A DNA stretch of 55,000 nt from Cryptococcus deneoformans JEC21 (GCF_000091045.1 NC_006670.1:1030001-1085000); one strand, 5' to 3'; positions 22,657-34,917 are shown, counted from the first letter of the stretch. Notes: generated from the letters alone by a model not told the origin. Program-made: numbers and translations.

Positions 22657-23243
22657 CATTTTTTTTTTTTAATCTTTGAAATGGCTACTTTTTTTTCCAC
22701 CACAAATTTCCTTCTTTTTTTTTCCCCTTGTTGATAACCATGATGCATGGGATTATCTCGTCGTATGATAAAAAAAATCATCGATATACTGAATTTGCTG
22801 CTTATGTTGTAATTGAACGCTTTATGAGAGGAGGATGACGTCGTCGCCGCCAGCTGTGTAATGTCAACACAAACCTGCAAGTTGTCAAGATGCAAATGTC
22901 AGGAACCAAGAAGAAGGGAAGCGGCATCATCACGCACGATAGCATCAAACCAAGTACAAATAAATAGCCATGACCAACATACAAAAAGGGAATTATCAAG
23001 GGGAATTAGTGTAGCAGCAGAGGAGGAACTAAAAGCAAAATCTACTATTTGGGCGTTTATTCGAAAAATACCCCGAAGCAATTGAATAGCATTCAAGTAT
23101 AGTCCAAACCCATATCCAGTGATCTGCTGGAATAACTATACAATTGTAAATTTATGTACAAAAAAATCATTCACGTATATCTATGAACCAACAAACCTCA
23201 ACAGTGACGAGAGAAGAAGAAGAAAAAGGTTTTACACAACCAT
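22657..23243. other. Intergenic after tRNA-Gly; 3' flank of the RING gene
   Basis: AT-rich with several T and A runs, the first being the Pol III terminator. It must include the 3' UTR of the minus-strand RING gene. No coding or RNA feature could be supported. Confidence 0.4.
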
Positions 23244-25325
23244 TCAGACCCTGTACCAATATGGGATGGCTTCGTTTACAGTCTTGCTGGAGGTCATGTT
23301 GGCAAAAGCCGCAAGGAGAGCTAGATCGCGTCTGCACATGGGACAAGAAGAAATCTTGGGGGTATTTAACCATGTCTTTTGTAGTAAAAAAGAAAAGAAA
23401 AATCGTGAGTTTTGAGATCTTGGGGAATGACCTCGGGACGGGACTCACGCTGAGACAGTCTTTGTGATACATGTGCTTGCAAGGTGTAATGGAGATTTCT
23501 GTAGTGTCCTCGTACTACCTCGACGTTAGTTTTGGCTTTTTTGGAACGAGAGGAGGGAATGGATTCTGAAAAGGAAAGAAAGCGAGGGAAAAAAAAAAAA
23601 AAGACTTGCCTCGTCATGACACACTGAACAGTATTCATCCCTCACCATCCCCTCTCTCTCCCCAAACTCTGCCCAGGTGATATTCTCCAACATCCCCATC
23701 GCCATCCTCCTCTTCTTCCCATCACTTAAATACTTGAGACCTTTTACTGCAGACATTAACGTTTTCTGTACGGTATTATCGTCCATCTGAGGAGAGAGAC
23801 GCAACTCTTCCAATGACTGTCGCGGCGGTCGTTGCCTAAAGACGCGTCCAAACGACGATACATGCGAGTGAACGTGGGCATGGATTAGCTCGATGGGTTC
23901 GGCCATACCGGGGCCGGAGAACATGGCCATCGGCGGGACAGGTCGAGCGGTAAGGAGGTTGTATACTTCTCGCATGATATCCGGGTTGAGCATCTCGCTG
24001 TCACCGTTTTCGTTTTCATCGTCATAGTCCTCGTCGTCGTCCTCGTCGTTTTCGTCAAAGTCGCCATCTTCGTCTTCGCCATGGTTGCTGCTGCCATAGG
24101 CCCGAAAGACGGATTCTTGCGTAGGAGTGGTTGTGCCTGAATCGCCATCGGCAGATGGAGGTGCACTTTCCGAGAAGGAAGAAGAAGAACGGCTGTCTCG
24201 CTCGAGTTCGCCCCACAAGTTGCCCTCGGCTGGAGGAGGAGCTGCCGCTCGTCCTTCTTGCGGTCCGTGAGGAACTTCACGGCGCCTCAACGTGTTAGTG
24301 CTGGTCTCAAGCGGGAACGAGGGGTTTGCCATTTGTATAGGACGAAGAGATCCGAGTCGTCTACCGACGGTCTCGTTGATATCGCGATTCAGCGCCTGGC
24401 GACCACGGCCGCCCATGTGGGTCGTCGCCGGACTCGGACGGAGGGAAGACGACGATGAGCGCTGCGACGGTCTTTCGATATACTCGGCAGGGTACTCTGC
24501 ATCCCAGTATCTGTCGTTTACCTCGGCATTCAAGGGTTCATCGGGAGCTCTGCCCCATGCTTGGACCCAAGGGCTGGGCCGATTATCGTGGCTCTGAGAT
24601 GCGAGCATGGCTCTGCGCAGGTCGGCCAGGCGGTCACGAGACCAGCGATCGTTGGGCTCTTCAGAGCCGGCAAGCTGATGGCGCGAAGACGGAGAGATTA
24701 TACTTGCTGACGAGGGCGAAGGCGAAGAAGCATGGGAGGGGCCTATATTATTCGTGGGAAAAGCAGGAGGCACGTGTTCTGAAGGGAAAGGGCCAATCGA
24801 GCTGCCTCTGGCACTCGACCGAACACGTACATGGTCATCTCGCAGCATTTCGTCTTCAATGTAATCGAGATACGGCGGGACAGGGTTCAGGTGCGGCGGC
24901 ACGGGACTGGGGACAAAATCGGGTGGCAATCTCTGGCCGCTGTCGCCCAGCGACCGTCTCTGCATGGAGAGAGAGGAGGGGCTGTTGGTGGCTGCGGGCG
25001 AGGAGGACAGGTTGGAAGAGGTGCGCCGAGCGCGGAGCCGGTTATAGTCTTCCCTGAGCATCTCGTCTTCGGTGTGATCGACAAAGGGAGGGACCGGATT
25101 GTAGTGCTGGAGATCGTCGTAGACGCTTCGGCGGCCGGGGGACGATGCGCTGCTGGGCGTGAATGCATCCGCGGGCGGGGCGGGTGCGGGGCCGAGGGGC
25201 GAGCCGGGGGAAGGGAGCTGGCAGAGCGTGTGCGGGATCGAGAGGGGCAGCGGGAGGGCGGCGGGTGGCGGCGAGAGGACGGGCGGGGTGGCGCGAGGCC
25301 CGGGGGCCGGCGACGCTGCCTGCAT
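23244..25325 (-). CDS. RING-H2 finger protein, putative E3 ubiquitin ligase
   Basis: Three exons (25325-23610, 23514-23449, 23375-23244) give 637 residues. The long first exon encodes a Pro/Ser-rich, probably disordered region with two copies of an NPVPP..D..EDEMLR.D motif (residues about 76-99 and 147-170) and an Asp/Glu-rich acidic tract (near residue 430). The C-terminal RING-H2 finger is split by both introns: EYCSVCHDE | YEDTTEISITPCKHMYHKDCLS | TWLNTPKISSCPMCRR, giving C-x2-C, C-x-H-x2-H-x2-C and C-x2-C ligands. The first intron (23609-23515, 95 nt) starts with GCAAGT and has a CTAAC branch point; only that GC donor keeps frame. The gene diverges from the KIC1-like kinase with 159 bp between start codons. 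Substrates are unknown. Confidence 0.88.
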
Positions 25326-25484
25326 GGTGGAGTGGGGAGGGGAGGAATGGCGGGGGACGGTTGTATGGGAAGGAAGGAAGGAGGGCTGCTGGTGGCGGCG
25401 GCGGGTGGCTTGTGCGCGACCGGAGATTGCCGACGGCGTAACCGATCGTCGATCTCTTCTTTCTTGTCGCTAGCACCACGCACG
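25326..25484. promoter_or_regulatory. 159-bp divergent promoter, RING gene / KIC1-like kinase
   Basis: Compact GC-rich spacer between two start codons on opposite strands, so leaders and core promoters of both genes must be packed here or overlap the genes. Co-regulation is possible but is not shown by the sequence. Confidence 0.5.
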
Positions 25485-27928
25485 ATGCCCCCGTCGGAAG
25501 GGCGCTACCTCGCCGCACTCCCCGCGCAGCACAAAGACGCCGCCCCGGACACGCTCTACCAGGTGCGTCCTCCCCCCGCAGCGCCGCTGACCGCCGCAGA
25601 AACTCGAAATCGTAGGCAAGGGCGCGTACGGCGCAGTGTACAGGGGAAAACACATCGCGACAGGCCACATCGTCGCACTCAAAATCATCAATCTCGACAC
25701 CGAAGACGACGATGTCGCCGACATCCAAAAGGAAATCTCCCTCCTCCAGCAGCTCATGCTCGGAGGCTCCAACTCGGGCGGCCCGCCGCCCAACGTGATC
25801 AAGTACTATGGCAGCCTCATGCAGGGCCCGCGCGTCTGGATCATCATGGAGTATGCGGAAGGTGGAAGTATACGGACTCTGGTACGTGTCTGGTTTATCG
25901 ACGCTCACCATCTCCTAACACCAAGCAAAGTCTCGGGCACAACCACTGAAAGAACTGCACATCTGCCTCGTCATCCGTGAAGTCTTGTTGGCCCTCGCGT
26001 TTCTTCACAAGAACGGGGTCATCCATCGCGATATCAAAGGTACGCCTCGACCTTTTCTTCTCCCTTCACTTTGCACGTTGCCAACCTCATTATGCAGCCG
26101 CCAACATCCTGCTCACCACCCAGCCGCATCGTATTCTGCTTTGCGACTTTGGCGTCGCCGCGCTCCTTCAATCCTCCACCTCCAAACGGTCCACCTTTGT
26201 CGGCACACCGTACTGGATGGCCCCCGAGGTTGTGACCGAAGGCCGCATGTACGATGCCAAGGCCGATATCTGGTCGCTTGGGATCACCCTGCTTGAAATG
26301 GCTTACGGCGAACCGCCCATGTCGGGCCAACCTGCCGCACGCGCAGTCATGCTCCTAGGCGATAAACGCATGCGCGCACCCAGACTCGAAGGTGATCACT
26401 GGAGCAAAGAGATGCGCGATTTTGTCGTCGGGTGCTTGAATGAAGAACCCGCGGACCGTCTCTCGGCAGAAGAACTGAGCAAGTCGAAATGGATCAAGCA
26501 GCAGAGCAAGACTCCCCTCACCGCCATGAACGATTTGATTGCGAGGTACCAGGCGTGGAAGGAGTCGGGCGGCCAGAGGCAAAGTCTGGCAGCCGGTGTA
26601 GGCGCTAATGTCGACGATGACGATGATGATTTCGATAGACATCCGGCTGATGGAGACTGGGCGTTTGACGTGAGTATTTTTTTGAGGGGTCGTACATCTT
26701 TGGGCTGATATCAGTGCAAGACTGTGCGTTCAAGGGCAAGCATCTTGCTTGGCAAGCAACAATCAGAAGACAATGGCAAGTCTTTTTCCTTCTGTCTATA
26801 TTTGAACACGCCTAATCTCCCTCCCATTCTTAGCCTCTTCAAATCTATCACCACCTACAACCCATCCTGCGCCTGCGCCTCAATCACTCCGACGTCTTTT
26901 CCACGATGAATCATCCACAGACCCTGACCCTTTCAAGTCGTTTGCCCATCAACAACCTCCAACCCCTCAGACGACCGAGGGTAGCGACACCATCAAGCAA
27001 ACCGGTCGTTTCCCCAGCCCAGAACAGGAAGATCTGCCACCTCTTGTCGATACCGATTCGCCCCCCGCCACACCCGGGAAAAACGAATTGGATGGACAGA
27101 CTATCCGTCAAGCCAGGCTGGGTCGGGATGGACGATCGCCTACACCGCTCATGATCACCACCGGCTACTCGCCTTCGCCTTCTTCCAATACCCTATCCGC
27201 TGCGTCCACCGCCACTTACTATCCCATCGAAACCCCACAGGAACATACCCCTATCGCTCGCACCGACGCCGGCGTCCCCTCACCGCGTCGCATTCGAAAC
27301 AAAATCAGCCTTGACAATCTCTCTCTAACCCCTACAAGCAAGACTCAACCGGCAGCGGAAGAAAGGTCCAAGAGTAGTGGAGGCATGCGTCGACCAAGCG
27401 CAAGTGATGCCCGTGAGGGTCTCCGTGGTTTCCAATTCCCACTCATGACCAAATCAGGCCCTGGGCCCACTCCTATTACCACCGCATCCATGTCTACATC
27501 TACCAACACGCCTACATCTACACAACCACCCGCAGCAGGCAAACTTTTCCCACCCCCGCTCAACCGAAATCACTCTGCCGCACCCGCTTATCCCTTTGCC
27601 GACCCCACCACCACCTCTACCACAACCACAACATCACCCACAGGCACCTCTTCCCCCGGCTTCGGCGGTCTCGCGTTCGGTCCCCGACCACCCATGATGC
27701 GCCAAGCATCCGTCGCCGTCATGGAAGGTCGCGCCGCCAGCCAATCCCAATCCCAAGCCCAAGCCCAAGCCTTAGCTCTAGCGCTCGCACATACACAAAC
27801 TCATCAGCAGCAACAGCAGCAGCAACAGCAGCAGCAACAGCAGCAAGGATCGACCAGCCCGCCCACGCCGAAGAAGGCGGTGGCGTTGGGTGCGCCTAAT
27901 TCAATCGGTCTAGGGAGACCGGGTGTGT

Positions 27929-27964
<36 letters not shown>

Positions 27965-28658
27965 CAGCAACAGCAGCCGGAGGAGGAGGAGGCCAGGGAA
28001 TGATGATACGGAGTCGAAGTGGGAGTAAAGCGGAAGATGGACATCCCGTCGGTCTAAGAGATCTCTTAAAAGTTGGTTCTCCTTCTTTTTTCCTTTTTTT
28101 TTTTTCAGATCATTACTCTAGACTATGTGCTGATTCCCTTCTCCCTCCCTCCCTCTCTCTCCACAAAAATCAAACTCAAAACAGCTCTCGCCCGCCGTAC
28201 CCGATATGCCAGACCTCCTCCCTCCTTCTCCATCTGTCGCCAACACCCCACATAAATTCTTCCCGTCGCCTTCGCCTTTGGCACAAACAACTCACGCACA
28301 TGCCGAACCATCAGCGGCATCGGCGGCATCGGCATCAGCAACGGCATCAGCAGCGTTCTCATTCCCAACACTCGCATCGGCCCCTATGAGCGCGGCACCG
28401 TCGCAGAGGTCTTTACTTCCTGCTGGTACAATACCCGCTTCGGCTCCACCTGGCCTTGCTACCCAGCCCAACGCTTTTGCGCCAGTTCATGCCACAATGG
28501 GTCCACCCATCCGACCTCTTGATCTGAGCATGTTGGAATCGGATGATGTCTTTGACGAATTGGGAAGAATGGTGGATGATATGCAGAGCTGGTTCGGTTG
28601 TGTCGAGAGCGGTTTAGAAGAGTTATTGGCCACCGGGGTAGACGTCCAGAACGCTTAA
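25485..28658 (+). CDS. KIC1: STE20/GCK-family kinase, Kic1-like (RAM pathway)
   Basis: Germinal-centre-type kinase expected to activate the Cbk1-Mob2 NDR kinase of the RAM morphogenesis pathway. Seven exons sum to 2814 nt (937 residues). N-terminal kinase domain: VGKGAYGAVYRG, VALKIIN, VIHRDIKAANILL, LCDFGVAAL, FVGTPYWMAPEV (the GCK T-loop signature) and ADIWSLGITLLEMAYGEPP. All catalytic residues are present. A long Ser/Pro/Thr-rich tail holds 14 consecutive Gln (27805-27846) and 11 consecutive Ala (27931-27963), then a C-terminal block (MLESDDVFDELGRMVDDMQ and WFGCVESGLEELL) that is probably a partner-binding region. The intron at 26776-26833 uses a GC donor. Assignment to KIC1 rather than another GCK rests on domain type and on neighbouring genes, so the symbol is an inference. 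Confidence 0.9.
27805..27846 (+). repeat. CAG/CAA repeat encoding 14 glutamines in the KIC1-like gene
   Basis: Uninterrupted mix of CAG and CAA codons, flanked by a His and a Gly. Such tracts change length by replication slippage; the mixed codons should slow this. Confidence 0.95.
27931..27963 (+). repeat. GCA repeat encoding 11 alanines in the KIC1-like gene
   Basis: Pure GCA trinucleotide microsatellite about 85 nt after the polyglutamine tract. Purity makes it the more likely of the two to vary in length between strains. Confidence 0.95.
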
Positions 28659-28811
28659 AAGTGTTTTATAGATGTCTTGTTGTTGTAAATTAGCCCTACT
28701 ATCTGGAACCGTTTCTATAGAATCCAGCAGGTGCATATCATTAACAGGAAGAAAAAAGACCCAAAAAATCATACAATCCGTTTCACAAAATATATATAAT
28801 ATCATATCAAC

Positions 28812-31603
28812 TTACAAACACCTCGCTGCGGATCTTTCCTTCTGCTTCGCCTGCAACTCATCCAAGCGCGATCGTAAGGCCGCTAGATTACTCCCTGATC
28901 CAGGCGGCGCAGAATTCTTGCCAGGCCCTCCTGCGGGTACTCGACTAGTAGATGGTCGCCGGAGCGTGCTCCCAACTCGTGCTTTCGGTAAGTCGATGGT
29001 GGTTGCGGGAGGCTTGGAGGAGTTTCTAGCGGCATCAGTAGCCGAACGAGGAGTGGGAAGGGCACGAGATATAGGAAGGGTTGACTGGCGGGTGCCAGCC
29101 GAAGCAGGCGTAGAAAGAGCTCTTGATTTGAGGCGGTCTGTACTAGTAGCAGATGATCGAGCACTGATTACCGAAGGACCCGATGAAAGCTTCAAAGTCT
29201 TAGAGGTAGCACTAGCCAGTGTAGAGGTCGCCGGTCGACTCAATCGATTGGTAGCAGATGTAGCGTCGCTACCAAATGCCCGTGAAAGCCGCGCCCTAGT
29301 CGCCGTCGAGGCAGGCGTATTGGCAGTAGCTGACCTTGCAGTGGGACCGGTGCCAGGCAGCGGAAGACCGGCCGGTCTAGATGACGCCGCAACTGATGCT
29401 CTGGGAACACGAGCACCAGCTGCCGAAAGTCCTTCTGTCGTGTGCGATCGAGTAATGGTGCGAGGAGCAGCAATGCTCGGTCGCGAGTTTGGAGCGCGAG
29501 AGACTGTCGCGGCAGTTGACACACTACTGGATACTGAGCCGGACCGGTTCTTGACCTCGGTTCTGGAAGAAGGTACAATGCTTGCTCTAGGCACGCGTGC
29601 AGTAAGAGTGGCCTGTGGATTGCGATTCACGATTCGGGCTGCGCAGGTCTCAGTGGGCGCAGCAGTTATCGTCTGCCTGGCAGATACATTCTGATTGGCA
29701 CTAGACAACGTTGAATGTGTGCTGATCGGCCTAGCATGAGTTGGTCGAGGACGAGGTAAGTCGATACTCTTTTGCGAGGCACTACAAGATATAGGGACGC
29801 CTCCAGCGGAGAGGGAGATTCGGCGGGAACCAGTTGTGTGAGGAGCCACCTTTCCTCTAACTCTGGGTGCAGCTGGTGTCGCCGTCGAAGTCGAAGAAGT
29901 TTTATAGGTACGGGCTACAGAGGCAGTTTTGGGTGGAGAACCCAGCCTTGAAGCCGATGCTGCAGCAAGCTTATCAGCCTTGACACGCTGAATAATCTCA
30001 GCAACTTTGGACAAGCTCTTCGATCGACTAAGGGTAATAGGCTTTTGCTCCTGAGCTTGATTGTCATCTAGAATTGAAAGTGTATGACTAGTACGGGACG
30101 TCGGTAAAGTAGCCTTGGTAGTTGCCTGAGCTTGAGCAACGATTTTTGATGGACTCGCTTGGCGAGGTCGCAGAGTAGCGGGCATCACCATCGTCTCATC
30201 CGCACCCAACATCGTCCTAATACTCATCAACACAAGACCTAGTGTATGACTGGAAAACCTACATATCCATTTTGGCAAACATGTCGTCTTCGGCATGCAG
30301 TAAATCCACAAAACTCTCCTCCGTCCCTGACGCCCTCTTTGGTTTTCCGACTTTAGCCATGAGATCTCTCACGTCCATTGTCCTATCACCATCATGGCCA
30401 ATACATCCGGCAGCCGCTCGAGAAATTGTAGCAGGCGGAATCGTCAGCATGTAGCTAGGTCCTTCATCCAGAGTCTCGCGAGCAATCATCTCCTCGTCAC
30501 GAAGAAGATATGCAGTCTTCTGGGGACTAATGGGCAGAAGAGTGCTTTTGTCAAGATTAATAAGCAGTTCTGATTCTTCCTCACCAACCGCTGCAAGACT
30601 GTTGCCCGAAGAAGAAGCCGGGAATGTACGTCTTGTTTTGGATGTGGGAAATCCACGGAGTGCATTGGAGCGAGGAAGCGACTGAGCCTTGACCGTTGAT
30701 GATCGAGTAGGAGATGCTGACCGGGACTCTGTAACAGTGTCGTTAGAACCATTGGAAGAGGTAGTCATGGTGGAATCGTTGCCGCACCAAGGTGGCTCGA
30801 CACGGTGAAGAGAATTAGTGGAGGCAAGAAGGTGTGCCTGCTTAGCAGGAGAAGTTGGCAGGAGTGTAGACTGACCAAGATGCTGAGAGGCAGGGTTGAT
30901 ATCTCTCTGTCGCTTCATCATAAACGGGTCGCTGGTAGAACGATTGATGGTGTCTCGCTTTGGTCTAATATCGCTCAACTCATATTCCAAACTGTCATCC
31001 CCTACACTACTTGCGCCGCCGAATAAGGAACATTCCCCGATAAGGGAGATATCTCCCATGTTCGGAAGGCGAAATGAGGCTGATAATCTCGGCGCAGGTG
31101 CAGCTTGAGGGTTGACCGATTGCTCGATGAGGGTGGAGGCGAAAGGAGACTGGGAGGTTGATTGATCGCAAGTTACTTTCTCGTAGTGTGGGCCGACGTG
31201 AAGGGCATCTGGAGAGATGGAACTGTCGCCAACCTCCTCGATAGAGCTGTTCAATATGATAGGATGCTTTTCCAGCGGGCTGTCAACTTTGACCCGACTC
31301 CCGGGAACCCTCAAACTATCCCTGCTGCCCTTGTCGACTTCCACTTGGCTTTCCGACGTAGGAAGATCGGGAGTGCTATATTGAGAGATGGAATGAGAGA
31401 CAATTCCTTCAGGAATATCATCAATTCTCTTTGAGTCCTTGGGAGTGTCTGGTAGACGTGGAAGCTGGGAAAGGTATTCGTCAAGGGGAAGGCCGTTGAG
31501 GCCCAGCATGGCCCTGGAGAACGTAAGTTTGGGCAAGACTTGTTGAGGGACGGCCGACTTACAGGGATAGCCTGGCCTTCTGATATGTTGTAGATGGGGA
31601 CAT
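28812..31603 (-). CDS. Ser/Thr-rich protein of unknown function with repeated SP-x-K motifs
   Basis: Not recognised. Three exons: ATG 31603 (MSPSTTYQKARLSLAMLGLNG, joined across a gtaagt intron), a long exon to about 30270, and a long exon to the stop at 28812, joined in frame across gtaggt...ttag. About 890 residues. It carries two near-identical motifs, STLLPTSPAKQAHLL and STLLPISPQKTAYLL, each with a minimal CDK site, an acidic DLLHAEDDMFAKMD segment, a very Ser/Thr/Ala/Arg-rich basic middle, and a C-terminal coiled-coil-like stretch (LAALRSRLDELQAKQKE). Composition suits a phosphorylated cytoskeletal or chromosome-associated protein, but that is only a guess. Convergent with the KIC1-like gene, 153 nt apart. 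Confidence 0.75.
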
Positions 31604-32557
31604 AGGTAAGCAATACAAGTATTCGGAAGAGCTCCGAAAAAGCTCTGGAGGGGCCAAGATACGTTGCTGTGAGAAAGTTGGTGAAGAGTCAAGTCAACAA
31701 GCCAAAAACAAACATACCAAACATCGCACACAACAAACCAGGCGCGTATTAGAGGAACGCGTGCCTTATATTTTCTGTTTGAGTAAAATAGGCCTGCGCC
31801 TTAAGCTATTATGTAAACAGGTAACGTCTACGTTCGTTACGCATGTACTTTCTTTGTTCTATCGTTGAAGATCGTTGGCAACTACATGGATATTACGAGA
31901 ATAATCCCCATATACAAAAGCAGATATCATTCCCGGACATAATATCTCACAGTCGACAAAATGTGTGGCATAAAGCAGCAGCATGAAAATCCTCTCCCTC
32001 TCTATTAGTAATCGACACACGTCCTTATCCAGAATCTTCTCGCCGCGAAGAGAGTATATCTTCTGTCAGTCCATTTGGGCATACCACACAGAAGGACTCT
32101 TGGTCTTAACAGGCCATCATACAGGCGAACAGCAAAGTCTCCATACCATCAACTAGATTGATCGTATGCGTGCTGGACAAAATCCAAGCAACCGGCGTGA
32201 ACAAGGACTTGTCTCTTTTCGAGGTTCAAGACGAGATGAGTAGTATACCGCGCCAACATTTCTTTCATAGGATATATCGGGAACCGCAGAACAGAATACA
32301 ATGCGATGGTATTCATACTAGTTTCGGGAGGAAATGCCTCCTTTATGTACAGGACAGATATGAGTTTAAACAATGCAGTGCCTGGTTCAGTTGGAATATG
32401 ACAGAAAGAGTGTGTAAGATTTGGCTAACTTGGGTAAACAAGAGGAATATCAAAGCAAATCAAAGTCCAATGTGTGATTCGATGGTAATTGAGGAAATGA
32501 TATGTACAATACACTACAGAACATGACTCATCTATACTACGGTTAGGGGGCATGACT
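31604..32557. other. Intergenic: promoter of the unknown gene and glyoxal oxidase 3' flank
   Basis: Nearly 1 kb. A plus-strand frame of 122 codons (32158-32526) begins only with TTG and shows no family resemblance, so I treat it as noncoding. No RNA gene was recognised. Confidence 0.4.
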
Positions 32558-34917
32558 TTACAAGAGCAAAGCCAGTCCTACAACCGCAGAACCAAATACA
32601 GTCGCGAATCTTGCGCGCAGACCAGCTGTCGCGCCAGAATCGACATTTTGCGAAGCAGATGTTCCCTGAGACGATCCGGACGAAGTCGTCGAAGTGCCCG
32701 CAGCATTATCTGATGAGCTAGAATTTGTTTGGGCAGGGATAACAGATGTCGCGGGGAGTACGGCCACTTCGGAAATGGGTTGAGTCTCAATCTTTCCAGA
32801 ACCAACCATGATTATCTACCAAGAGTCAGTTTCACATGCTCAAGGCGCAGAAAACCGATCTACTTACCTTGCCTTGCGAAGGAATTCCGTCAACCACTAA
32901 GAAAATCATCGCTGGTCCGGGTTGGAAGATGTTGGCATTGGGAGGCATCTGACTGACATACAAGGTAACCTCTCCTGAAGCCTCGTCCTTGGTGTAGGTG
33001 GAGTTCAACTCGAGGTACCTCTGACCCATGTTCATCGCATGAGTTGAGAATCCAGTACGGATAACGACAACCTTGGTGTTGTCAGAGTTGGAGGATGAGT
33101 TGGAAGGAGTGTAAGACACATTGAAGTATTCGCCACCGTAGCTCAAAGAAGAGGGCCAAGAACTAGAAGGCTCAGGGCGCTGCTCATTGTACCAGAGAGG
33201 GTACCATTGCTCGACGCTATAGGATGTGGGCCACTTCTCAGAGGTGGCGTCCTTGTTAGGGTTGGAGCCAGAGACGAGAATGGATGAGTCTGCAAGAAGG
33301 ATAGCGGATGAGTGGTACATGCGTTCTTGGGTGCTCATGCCGAGACCTTCGCGAGACCATCGGCTGCCAGCAGGGGCGCTGGGGCTATGTGATGTCAGTC
33401 ATTGGCATCCCATAGCTGATAACTGAAGCTCACTCGTAAATTGCGGGTTGATAGAGAGGTTCTTGTCCATAACTTTGTCCAATGGAGTAGCCTTCGTCAC
33501 CATATCCCGCTGTTCCCATAGCAACGCTAAATCACGACTGTTAATTTTTTTCTGAAGATCCTGTTGTTGGTTTGGAACGCACCCGTTACCCATCCACATT
33601 TTACCGTCAGGCATAAAGATGAATTGCCCCATGCTCCTTCCTTCAAGCATGTAGTCATCATCTTCATATGTAGGCTTTTCGTCCTCCGGACTGATCCTAA
33701 CGCAAGTGTTGTCTGCAGGCACTGCAGTCACGTTGAACTGCGCGCCACCGTCGGAAGACAGGTTGAAGTTGGCAGCGCTACCACCGCAGAAGAGGACAGT
33801 AGCAGAGTAGTTGTTGGCAGGCGTCAAAGGAAGAAGAGCGGTGGCGGCAGATGCGGGATAGACACGGACCGCATAGGGCATGTCAGGAAGAGGAGTCTCT
33901 TGTTGGGCATCCAAATCATAGAGAATAGTCTTGTAAGCAGCTTGCATGAAGAGCTTGCCTAGACATGGAAAACTTAGTATTATCGTATGCGCTTCGTAGA
34001 TGAACTCACCTCCGGGCATGAGCCACGTCAAAGGGAAAAGATTCACAGGGACAGTGTAGTTAAGGAAATCCATGTAATGGGACTGATTGTCGGTCTTGGG
34101 GTAGAATTCATAGGTAGGGTTGTTCTGAGCAAAAGTTGAAACATACCTGAAAGCCATTAGCTATGATCGCAAACGCCCAAAGACTACTCACCCGCCGTTG
34201 CCATCTCCACCAAGGACAATCAAGGAACCATCACCAAGGAGCTCTACAGTGGGATACCACCTCTTGGAGGTCATGGTCAATTCGTCACCGCCCTCCTGCC
34301 ACTTGCAACTTCCATCATCGCATGGGGTCAAAAGACGGATGGCAGCGCCACCATCGGTATCCATAAAATCGTTAGGTATGCTGGGATTATCCTTGGTGGC
34401 GACGCCTCCATACGTGACAGGCTGGTTACCACCAAAAACAGCCCATTCGCCGGTCGCCATGGAGAGACCAGCCGCACAGAAAGTATTGGAGGATACCTGC
34501 ATGGCGGTGGCTTTGTTAGTTGTGAGGTCGTAGCTTGTGCCCCATGCTGGATGAGTGAGGCCATCATCATTTGTTACTTGGAGAGAGTTGTTCTCGGCCT
34601 CTGTGTTCGTGCATTAGGGAAGAGTCACGCAATGAATAGTGAAGCGACTTACTGTCGAGAATGTATGCAGTCGTCTCAGTCCCTGGTATATATCAAACCC
34701 GTCAGTGTTTGTCAGGTCTGCACAGCATGAAAAGAAACTAACCCAAAAAGAGCATCTGTGCGGAAACGCCAGAGTCTCCGACGATTTGATAGCCACCAGG
34801 AGTGACACCATCGCGAACTTGCTGTTGAGAAAACGCGCGGTTGGGCAAATTGCGGGATGGACCTCCGTGGGCGGCTGCCAGGAGTGGAAGAAGAGAGAGG
34901 AGAATGGCAGAGTACAT
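32558..34917 (-). CDS. Glyoxal oxidase-like copper radical oxidase, GPI-anchored
   Basis: Secreted copper-radical enzyme of the galactose/glyoxal oxidase family that oxidises aldehydes and releases hydrogen peroxide. ATG 34917 opens a signal peptide (MYSAILLSLLPLLAAAHGG). The seven-bladed kelch fold follows. The Cys of the Tyr-Cys cofactor is in NTFCAAG, its partner Tyr in RWYPT, axial Tyr-His in ERMYHSSAI, and the second copper His in STHAMNMGQR. The C-terminal DUF1929 Ig-like domain ends in a Ser/Thr-rich linker and a GPI signal (SGATAG region, then the hydrophobic VFGSAVVGLALLL). All copper ligands therefore appear present. About eight short introns. The anchor predicts attachment to the plasma membrane or cell wall, through the machinery that includes GAB1 above. 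Confidence 0.92.

Noticed and set aside
24831..25949. 372-codon plus-strand open frame antisense to the RING gene and running into the kinase gene
   Set aside because: GC-rich shadow of the RING exon; Arg/Gly composition without domains, and both real genes on this DNA have clear family motifs.
32158..32526. 122-codon plus-strand frame next to glyoxal oxidase
   Set aside because: Starts with TTG, shows no splice signals or family similarity, and lies in the 3' flank.
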